NCBI GenBank assembly: GCA_003427395.1
Contig: BFEA01000103.1
Coordinates: 302,501-327,872, forward strand
DNA: 25,372 bases
Direction: 5' to 3'
From: Chara braunii
Lineage: Eukaryota; Streptophyta; Charophyceae; Charales; Characeae
In this document: positions 17,621 to 25,372 of the stretch, one piece after another
How positions within the stretch are numbered: the first letter of the stretch is position 1
How the letters are laid out: the number at the start of each line of letters is the position of its first letter
Program-made: the position numbers and the translations under genes
The notes under the pieces: generated by a model
Database searches by the model: none
The model's input: only the letters and a program-made list of their open reading frames with translations
What the model was told of the DNA's origin: nothing

Positions 17621-20174
17621 GGATTATTTACTTACCCCGAGTCTGGCGTTTCTTTCGGTTCCCCGATAGTTGTGAACCCTCGCTCGATTTTCTTGGTCTA
17701 TCTGATTATCACTCTCACTGTAATATGGGTGTTTTGAGTGAGTGGGACCATGTGGTCGGTGTGGTATTGCCGCTGGTACTACTTGGGGGACGTGCTGCTC
17801 GACCTTTTTACTTTGGTGTTGACTCTGGCCTGGTTTGGGCCAGGCTCGGTACTATCATGACGCATCTGCGTGGTACGGTATCCGGCGTCAAGCGGGTATG
17901 ATATCGGGACCAGCAACTATTCAGCTTCGGAATTGGTATTGTATGGCGTTCCGCACTGGTTTGGTATGGTGCTGAGTTGGGACGTACGGAACGCTGGTAC
18001 AAGACAAGCTCGGCACCAGTACGACTCAGGTTACTGCGGTTCGAGGTGTGGTCTTGGTTCGGCATTGGTATGACGCCAATGATCAGGTACTTTTCTGCTG
18101 GGACACTTTTTCTGTCCGGCTCAGCGTTCGATTCTGCTGAGAACTGGTGAGTTCCTATTTTGATTCTGCGGGGCCAAATATTCGGGCCTGAGCCTGTCCT
18201 ACTGAATTAAAGCTGTGGTACCACCGCTGTCACTGGTCCGACTGGTACCGCTGCTAACACGGGGCCGGGAGTCCAGCTTGGGGAACTCCGGCCTGTTTGG
18301 CTGTGACCAGCGCGGCCGCTGCATATAGCTGACCAGGGAGACAGCAAAGGGGGTCATTTGGACAGTCGGCAGCGGGGGAGACCAGGGAGAACGGGGCGCA
18401 CAAGGGCGGGCGACCAGCATGAACGCAGCTCGCTGGTGCGGCCATGGGTGTGGCGGCCATGGGCATGTAACCATGGAAGAGAGACAAAGAAGAGGGGAGT
18501 GACCAGGCCGGAGGACGGCAAACAGACGGCGACTACAGCAAACACAGGTGCTGGTCTGTGGCATCCCGTACCTGCTCTTGAGGCGGGTGTAGTTGACGCA
18601 AACTTACGGGTGGTTGCTGAAACACACAGTATTGGCACACGTTCACAAGAGATGGTGCACGTTCACAAGAGAGAGAGAAAGAGATCTAGAAGATAACGCA
18701 GCGTTGCAGCACTGCACAAAAGACTCGGGTTTGGATTCGGCGGTGTATCTTTTCAGACTCTTGCTGCAGATGCATCCTTCTTCCCTCATGTGAGGGGACG
18801 CTCCCACCATCAATGCGCAAAAGATAAACAAATATGGTGTTGCATCTTTCCACGTCCCTCGAACAGATTCGTTCCCATAGCCTTATCGGTGAGAAAGCAA
18901 CCATAGTGTTCATTCCCTCATCTAACTGGCCGCGGACGTCTGTCTTCTCATCCTCTAACGAGAGATTATTCTCATTTCCTCACTGGAGAGCGGTCGCGTG
19001 GGGAGATCAGAACAATGAACATTGAACATTGGAGGGCACTTTTCCATGTTCTTGTCGACGTTACATCCACCTTCTTTTTCATCCGGTGATTGTGCGTGAA
19101 TCAGATCCTCGAATTTTGATATTGGGAACCTGGCTGCGAATGGGTCTACGTGCTTCCCAACGGGAATCTGCGAGCTGTCTCAGTGGGGGGACAACAACAA
19201 TGGGAATCTGCGAGCTATCTCACTGGAGGGACAACAAAAACGGATGGGATAGTGAGTGACCCACAGAGAGAGTGAGGGTTGAGTGTGTGGAGAAAAGTAA
19301 GGCTAAGGAGCGATAGGGAGGTGTGAGTGGGAAAGGGGGCTGGAGACAGCCAAATGGTTTGTCATCTAATAAGTGATTGGCATGGATGGATTAGCAGTTT
19401 TTCCATTGTCCCTATCTACAACGTGCATACACAGAGATTTGGAGAGTGACATGGTGGCGCGTCAGCGGGCTGGAATTTAGAGGTAGCAGCAGATGCATAC
19501 CCCTTTAACTCACCATATATGTGCTGCCCCAGTGCACAGATTTCCGTTCTTGCCGCTTTATAGGTGAATAATTCATTGCTGAATGAACAGGGGTGGCTCC
19601 AGCGTACTACAAATCGATGATGGGGAATCTTTGCATGCTCTAGCAAACGATTCAATCCGAGCTATATGGTGAGTATGAGAGATCAACTGCTGATTGAAAT
19701 CAGAAAACGAGTCTCGTGGCCATTGCTCGTGACAGCTCCACACCCAGCTGCAAAACGCACCCCGCTAAAAATTCCAAATTTCCATCATGATAATCGCGAC
19801 TAGGTAAAGGACAATGCGACGAAGCATTCACGTACTTCGACCAGACAGGTGGCGATCATCTCCAATCAGGCTACCGAGCAGGTCACGGCCAGTGAGGTGG
19901 ATAACAACCAGTCTGATGTAAGAGACGGTCCTAAGGACTGAATCCATTGGACAAATCATGATCAATCAGGCTATACAGTTGGTTGGGGTCTGAAACGGGC
20001 TCAGTCAAGCAGTGAGAATCACCCGTCACTCCAACTGGGCCGTATAGATGATGTTTGCTGCTCACAAAAATTCGGTTCCCTGATATTCTGATAAAGACTG
20101 CTCTGTTCCCGAATACCTTTTGGGTATCAGTCACCAATGAGTGTTGAACTTGAGTAGTAGGGGTGCGCATGTGC

Positions 20175-20177
<3 letters not shown>
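17621..20177. other. No gene; scattered short repeats
   Basis: Short open frames on both strands overlap without any domain. Inverted repeat CGTTCCG/CGGAACG around 17947-17993. CACGTTCACAAGAGA occurs twice 20 bp apart near 18640. A 40-bp direct repeat starts at 19162 and 19202 (GGGAATCTGCGAGCT, then GGGACAACAA). Confidence 0.5.

Positions 20178-20219
<42 letters not shown>
20178..20219. repeat. (GA)n microsatellite
   Basis: About 20 uninterrupted AG/GA units. Confidence 0.97.
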
Positions 20220-20221
<2 letters not shown>

Positions 20222-21165
20222 AGAGCAATCATGGAGAGAAAGGACAGAGAATGATAGAGAAGAAAGTCGTGAAGTTGGGGGTCTGTATATCATGGATGAT
20301 CCCTCGACAAAAACTTCTCTTGTAAGAACACCGAAAACCCGTCGAGTTTCGTGAAAATAATCAGTGTGATGATGGAAAAATGCTCACAACTTTCGACTTG
20401 GGATCTCAAACGAAGATCCGTTTTCGTGACGCTGAAGGGGGTTTCGAAACGGAGGCTTTCACCGCTGGGATCCTGACAATGACTTGACATCATGAGGGCT
20501 GATCCCATCCGCGGGATTTCCGCAGGAAAGTGATATCTTCACTCGAGCGACATTGACTGACAAGAGAAAGGAAAAGCATATGTGTGAGAGTGCAAGTAAG
20601 AGAGCACGTGCGTGAGAGGAGAGGGAGGATCCCAAGGTGGGCGCAGAGTGCTGCCGAACCACAGTTCTCTAGAAAGACCAATGGCAACAGTTTTCCTGTG
20701 ATCCGAAAGAGGGACGAGATCGATGATTATGTACCCGACCTTCAAGCCAAAATTAAGTGACACCCGCTTGTCACGGGCATCATGGCCATAAGCCTGTAAG
20801 TGGTACTTCCAAAAGCAAATTACATTTGACCGGGTGGCTATTAGCACGGGTTGTGCACTATGAGTAACTAGCGAAGTTCCTGCCTCCACACCAAGCTGAT
20901 GATTGAGTGTCAACCCCCGCAGTAGTTCCTTTTGATTGATGTGTGGAAACCATATGCTTGACTTTCGCCACGATCGCAGAACTGCAGGATAGATCTGAAT
21001 ATTTAGTTTTCAATTTCCTTTTCATCATGTTTCAGTGGACGGATAAACGATTAAGTCTTGCCTTGAGTGGAGGCGTGACAGGCAGAACAAACTCCACTCC
21101 CCTGTTGTGTCACTGAGGACCTTTGATGCTGACACGGCGGGTGACAGACGCCGCTGTCCTTGGCT
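20220..21165. other. No gene recognised
   Basis: Nothing resembling a domain. The right part, next to the gag stop at 21166, may still be element-derived linker, but it has stops in the gag frame. Confidence 0.45.
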
Positions 21166-22762
21166 TCAAAAACAAACAGGGTCCCCTCCCCGGGTTTCCT
21201 CACAACGAGGCCAAACATCCTCCTTGCCCTGATCCTGGCAGAGGGAGGTCTAGTGCTTGGTGCTATTGCACCAATAGCAGCAGCCGTAGCGGCCGCGGTA
21301 CTTGTACTCGGCCTCGGTCAAGTGAAACTTGACCCATGGTGCTGGCTGTCCGTTTCCGGCCGGCGATGCGGTTTTCGCCTTCCCGTTTCCTCGGGACTTG
21401 TTGTTGCTTCGCGGCTGGACAGCAGCCACCTGATCTCCCTCACGTGACGCTTGGGACGCTGCCAGGTCTTCCACAATGTTGTCCGATTGGACTGCAGCGA
21501 ACTGCTGCGGTTGCGGACCAGTTTTCACCTTCTCCACATAGGTTGGTTGCCACGTTGACTTCTCGTGTGCAGCCACCCTGTTCGTCTTGATGATTTCCCT
21601 CGCCTTGTCAATGATTTCAGCGAAGGTTGCATATTGCTCGTGATCACCAAGTGCAAGGCTCAATGCAGCACATGACCTGTTGTAGAACTCGCGACGCAGA
21701 TGCGAAAATGGCAAGTCGAGACCGGGCGTTGCGGCGATCTTCTACCATTCCATGAGCCAGTCACATGTTGCTGTGTTGCCTTGTGTCATGCCGAAGAGAC
21801 GGTTGATGGCGAGTGCAGGTGCGTCGTCCACGATGAACCGCTTTTTCCATAGCCGTGTTAACTCTTCCCATGAAATCTTGTCTTTCAGATCTGCAACGTC
21901 GACGCCGTGGGTGGATGTCAGGTGGCTTAACCAGGTCTGGCATCCGCCCTTTGAGTTGAGAAACAGGGCGCCAATGTACGCGTGCTTGGCGACGAACAGA
22001 ATCCGCAGTTGCGTCGTAAAGCCTTCCCACCAGAGGACCGGGTCTTGATGCATGTAGTCATCGAACTTCTCAATTTGGAATGTCGGCATCTTGTAATGCG
22101 TTGTGCTGTTGCCATCCTTGTTAGGCAACTGCAGTTGCTGAACCTCGGTCTTCAAGGTATCCAGCTGTTTGCTGATGGTGGTTGGCGCAACGAAGGTGCT
22201 TATGTCGCCGAGCATTGCGACGACGTGATCGACGCGTTGCTCCAGTTGGCGGGCAGGGGGTGCACTGCTGGACTCGCCAGCCTCCGGTCTTGGTGCAACT
22301 TGCTCCAAGTCCCGCATACGGGAATCAAGTGTCCGTGCTGCATCCTCATGCTGAGCCTTGTGGTTCCGCATGGCCCGCTGCATATTCGCCAGCTCGGACT
22401 GCAGGTGGTTACAAGTGTAAGCCAACCGAGTCACGAGTTTGGCCATGAATTCCCTGTGCTGCTCTTCCGGTGTCGCGTCGTCGTGCCCTTCAGATGGTTC
22501 AAAGTGTCAATACTTGAGTCTTTGGATGCTGGCGGCTTCATGCCGCTGCAACAGATCCTGGGCTTCCTTTCGGCGTGCCTGGGTATCTGCATCTGCTTCG
22601 GCCTGAAGCCGCTACTTCAGCCTGTAGATGGGCAGCCTCGGCTGCCAGCTGCCGCTATTCCTCAGCCTCGATCAGTGCGAGCTGAGTCTGGAACCACTGT
22701 TTGTAGTCTGCAAAAGACTCGTTGGCCAGTTGGCCTGGCATGCCCAGAGTTGCGTCCGTCAT
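21166..22762 (-). pseudogene. gag: Ty3/gypsy Gag polyprotein, broken
   Basis: Gag forms the retrotransposon particle and packages its RNA. The start chosen is the ATG at 22762, in the context GCCACCATGA, giving MTDATLGMPGQLANESFADY. Coiled-coil-like stretches follow (TQARRKEAQDLLQRHEA and NMQRAMRNHKAQHEDAARTL), then a capsid-like part with WWEGFTTQLR and WEELTRLWKKRFI, and a CCHC zinc knuckle CYWCNSTKH-x4-C near the end. The frame would end at the stop at 21166-21168. Damage: stops at 22655-22657, 22507-22509, 21742-21744 (after LMEW) and 21250-21252 (inside the zinc knuckle), plus one frameshift between about 22612 and 22640. It seems to be the same family as the pol at 13.7-17.0 kb, but 4.1 kb separates them. 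Confidence 0.9.
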
Positions 22763-22778
22763 GGTGGCGGGGCACTGC

Positions 22779-22947
22779 TGACGTGGCACTGTTACTGCTG
22801 ACGTGGCACTGCTGACGTGGCACTGCTGACGTGGCACTGTTGCTGACGTGGCACTGTTGCTGACGTGGCACTGCTTACGTGGCACTGTTGCTGACGTGGC
22901 ACTGTTGCTGACGTGGTACTGTTGACGTGGCACTGCTGCTGACGTGG
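22779..22947. repeat. TGACGTGG tandem array in gag leader
   Basis: Eleven copies, starting at 22779, 22799, 22813, 22827, 22844, 22861, 22875, 22892, 22909, 22923 and 22940. Ten are exact TGACGTGG and one is TTACGTGG; nearly all continue as CACTG. Spacing is 14, 17 or 20 bases. The array begins 17 bases upstream of the gag ATG. TGACGTGG contains the ACGT core bound by plant bZIP factors. It could be an enhancer-like array or a plain minisatellite. Confidence 0.9.
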
Positions 22948-23171
22948 CACTATACCAACCCGGAAATGCATGCAACGGGTGGGTGGGAGGGAAAACGCAG
23001 GTAGGTAACCAACCCAACAATACTTTCCTCCCGGCCCTAATCAACAGATAAAAAATATAAAAAATAAAAATAAAAAGGACTACTTTTTTTTTTCTTTTTT
23101 TTTTTTTTAATATCTGTCGATCTGTTACGAGTGAGACATGTCAGAAAAGTACTATGAACGAGATCTAGGCT
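22948..23171. other. Poly-pyrimidine and A-rich tracts
   Basis: Includes an A/T-rich AAAAATATAAAAAATAAAAA tract at 23049-23076 and a T-rich tract (23083-23109). The 5' LTR of the gag element would be expected here but no LTR boundary or primer-binding site is clear. Confidence 0.5.
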
Positions 23172-23580
23172 AGGTTCCGCAAAGTTTCGGCTTCACAAAA
23201 ATGCGATCTTGAAGAAAAAAAAAATTTGCGAGATAGAATAGAGATGCGATTTTCATAAAAGAACTAAATTCAGTTTCTGAGAATATGGCAACCTCCGAAT
23301 ATGCCTAACGAAATGTTAGTAGGCTTCGCAAGATTTCGGTTTTCAAAAAAATTTGCGAGATAGAATGAAAACTCGATTTTCAGAAAAGAATAATTCCGGT
23401 TTCCGAGAATATGACCACTTCTATCGTTATCCCAATATGCCTAGAAAACGAAATTTTCAGACAAAATAAAATGCGATTTATCAAAAATTTTCAGATATTT
23501 GTTACGTGAAAACGAAAAACCAATATCAGAAATTTTCAGGTAAAACGAAATGCGAATATCAGAAATTTTCAGATAGTTGT
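23172..23580. repeat. AT-rich degenerate direct repeats
   Basis: Two diverged copies start near 23172 and 23322. Both contain TTCGGNTT, AATTTGCGAGATAGAAT, CGATTTTCA(T/G)AAAAGAA and GAGAATATG. After that GAAATTTTCAG or AAATTTTCAGATA recurs at about 23450, 23492, 23528 and 23560. Non-coding. Confidence 0.75.
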
Positions 23581-24600
23581 TGCGAAAGAAAAAGAAAAAA
23601 AAATATTTAGAGATTTGACGAAGTCCTACTTGATTTACTGATGAGTAATCAATAGATCAAGCAAGCTAGCTACTTGATTGAACAGGTCCTCTGAATGAGA
23701 GGTCCGCTCCTTACGTTTGGACGAACACTCCTCTTATCTCTCCTCACACTCTCAAACAACACACCTTCTCTCTCCCTTTCTTCTCTTCTCGCTGTCTGCG
23801 CACGCGTCTCGATACCGAACGTAGATAGTTCAGATGAAAGAAACAAGCAGAAAAGTACACAGAGAAGAAGTAGAACTCCTAGCCGGAGTGGCGAATCATT
23901 TGGACTTAGAGAATGGCACGCAACAGAAAAAAATAACAAATAAATAAATAAATAAATAAAAATAAAACAGAAGACAGGACTGATTTATGGAATGAGCCTG
24001 ATCAGATTAGCTGGAGATCCCCTCTTGTCTAACCTGACAAGGGACATGCACCACGATAAATCAGTCGAAGGAAACTAACTGCAGCAATGGAGATTTCGAG
24101 GGGTGCAGATGGTCGACGAGCCAGACGCGGGGCAGTATGTGATCACATGCGGTAAGACCAGTCAAGATCCCCTTGAAAGGAATGCCCTTCCTGTCCGTAT
24201 GTCCCCCAGATTCAGCACAACAAAGAAATGCACTAGCGGCAGCAGATCTGGGCCCGAAAGGTCCTGTCCCGTTGGGCCTGGTCCCACTGGTCCCAAAAGG
24301 TCCCAAGTAGGTCGTGGACCAGGTCTAACGAGACAGGGGTACCAAGTCAGTCCCAAACTGTCTCTACCGTACTGAAAAGGAAAAGGCAACTTTCAGCAAG
24401 AACTTACCCCTACTACCGTTCAGAAGTGAACAGACAATGCACTGTAGAAAGTTAAGCCATTTAGAACAAGATACATCATTCATTCATTCATCAGGTCAGG
24501 AAGCAATCCACATGCTCAACACACACAACCAAGACTACAGAGAAGAGGAAAAAAGCCCAGTTACAACCCCAACAGGCCATGAAGTGCCAAGCAACCACCT
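23581..24600. other. No firm gene; (AAAT)n at 23938-23967
   Basis: A CT-rich stretch (23720-23800) and an (AAAT)n tract. On the minus strand there are intron-like acceptors (GCCTTTTCCTTTTCAG near 24373, TTAACTTTCTACAG near 24450, TTCCTCTTCTCTGTAG near 24535) and a GTAAGT donor near 24400, perhaps belonging with the kelch-like exon to the right. Exon frames between them could not be joined consistently. Confidence 0.4.
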
Positions 24601-24630
24601 GTGGGCATACCCAAGTCACGCGGCACTTAC

Positions 24631-24674
24631 CTGTGAGGCCCGACCTCCAAAGATGATTAGCGAGTCACCCCCCT
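24631..24674 (-). CDS. Putative exon with kelch-like motif
   Basis: The minus strand reads GGDSLIIFGGRASQ and ends exactly at a consensus donor CAG followed by GTAAGT. G-D-x-L-I-I-F-G-G-R is the signature strand pair of a kelch blade, a repeat that builds beta-propellers for protein binding. The left exon edge is uncertain because the frame has a TGA about 20 bases upstream of the motif; acceptor-like AG dinucleotides lie between. A chance match of 14 residues is possible. Confidence 0.4.
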
Positions 24675-24839
24675 CTCTCATGAGTCATCCTGACCCCTAG
24701 CTACCACTACATGAAGTGTCCTAGCATAACTAAGAGGGCCTTCCTACACCCCTGTTGCAAAGCCGGATCCCCCGTCGATGCCTGAAGACCAAAGTAGCAA
24801 CTTGCAGCAATCCGATGCAGATATGGCAGCCTCCGATCA

Positions 24840-24912
24840 AGTCTCCCTCTTCAGGGGAAGCCCAAAAGTCACTCAATGTCTTCCTGAAGTCTAGATTCCA
24901 CGTGTGAGTACC
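24840..24912 (-). CDS. Possible second exon of the kelch-like gene
   Basis: Minus-strand frame HTWNLDFRKTLSDFWASPEEG resembles the strand that precedes the GG pair in a kelch blade (x-W-x-L-D...W). It lies upstream of the exon at 24631 on the same strand. No clear splice sites were assigned, and the frame continues to a stop at 24730. Confidence 0.25.
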
Positions 24913-25015
24913 TCTCACTCTCTACTCCCTCTCGATTACTCCAGTCAGCCTCCTTTGTGTCTCGCCACCCCATACATTCACTCAAGCAACCTGGTTGGCT
25001 ATGTATCCTCGGCGG

Positions 25016-25070
25016 CCGCGGTCACCGCGGGCATGACCGCGGCCCATGCGGTTGACCGCGGTGGCCGCGG
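25016..25070. repeat. CCGCGG cluster
   Basis: Five CCGCGG palindromes at 25016, 25025, 25037, 25056 and 25065 in a GC-rich island, several in the context GACCGCGG or ACCGCGG. Confidence 0.85.
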
Positions 25071-25144
25071 TCGAAAAACGCGCGCCGCAGGCAGGGGAGG
25101 GGGGCTACCTGAGGTCGGGGTCAGGATTCCGAGGGCGCACCCCA

Positions 25145-25325
25145 GGCCCCACCCCCCTACATTGAAAAAAAAGAAAAAGACTTAAAAACGGGGGGGTCCA
25201 TTTTTTGGGGGGGGGGAAGAAAAACAATGGACCCCCTTTCATTGTTTTTTTTTTTACCTTTTTTTTTTCTGTTGTATTGAACCATTGCGAAGTTTTTTAT
25301 TGTTTTTTTTTTCTTTTTTGGGGGG
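25145..25325. repeat. Homopolymer-rich segment with inverted repeat
   Basis: Runs of A, G and T. GGGGGTCCAT (25192-25201) and ATGGACCCCC (25227-25236) form a perfect 10-bp inverted repeat around a G-rich loop. Low-complexity sequence; base accuracy may be poor. Confidence 0.7.

Positions 25326-25372
<47 letters not shown>
25326..25372. repeat. (GATT)n microsatellite
   Basis: Uninterrupted GATT units to the window end, about twelve copies. Confidence 0.97.

Noticed and set aside
23670-23939. Minus-strand frame with a Leu/Cys-rich stretch resembling a signal or membrane segment
   Set aside because: Partly translated from a CT/GA-rich tract with no domain or splice support.
24061-24306. Collagen-like Gly/Pro-rich minus-strand frame
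   Set aside because: It results from a short GGTCCC-rich stretch; there is no regular G-x-y repeat and no supporting context.

Overview
The window looks like repeat-dense nuclear DNA of a plant-lineage eukaryote. The best guess is a charophyte green alga of the Chara type. This rests on recalled resemblance of the Ty3/gypsy gag and pol reading frames to Chara braunii elements, on plant-style splice signals, and on dense microsatellites; no search was run. No complete, intact gene is visible. Everything recognisable as protein-coding lies on the minus strand.

Layout: 1-2450 holds several families of degenerate tandem repeats (periods about 380, 276 and 151 bp) sprinkled with a recurring near-palindrome TCGGATTCATCCGA. 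2450-5900 is non-coding with three (ATT)n tracts. 5900-8900 is the most unusual part: about thirty short inverted repeats with a shared core (CTCCCGTGGGG or CTCCCGGGTGAG) and arms that differ in sequence yet stay complementary, partly organised as a five-hairpin higher-order unit repeated three times and a six-copy 49-51 bp array. 9000-9840 is featureless and is followed by a (GA)n tract. 10080-11945 shows a series of exon-like open segments with good splice sites on the minus strand, probably a real intron-containing gene that runs into a 416-base gap (11946-12361), followed by a (GT)n tract.

13362-17029 is a decayed Ty3/gypsy pol on the minus strand: protease, the 3' part of reverse transcriptase, RNase H, integrase and chromodomain, then a polypurine tract and an LTR-like segment with tandem hairpins. 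It carries two frameshifts, several stop codons and an internal deletion that removes most of the RT fingers and palm. 17030-21160 is mostly non-coding with short direct repeats and a (GA)n tract. 21166-22762 is a broken gag of apparently the same element family, also on the minus strand, preceded by an 11-copy TGACGTGG array in its leader. 23000-23640 is AT-rich repetitive DNA. 24600-24910 carries exon-like segments on the minus strand, one encoding a kelch-like motif next to a strong splice donor. The window ends in GC-rich CCGCGG repeats, homopolymer tracts and (GATT)n.

The gag and pol parts once worked together as a retrotransposon, but neither half can be active now. The hairpin-rich domain at 6-8.9 kb has no recognised family and is the best candidate for something undescribed.
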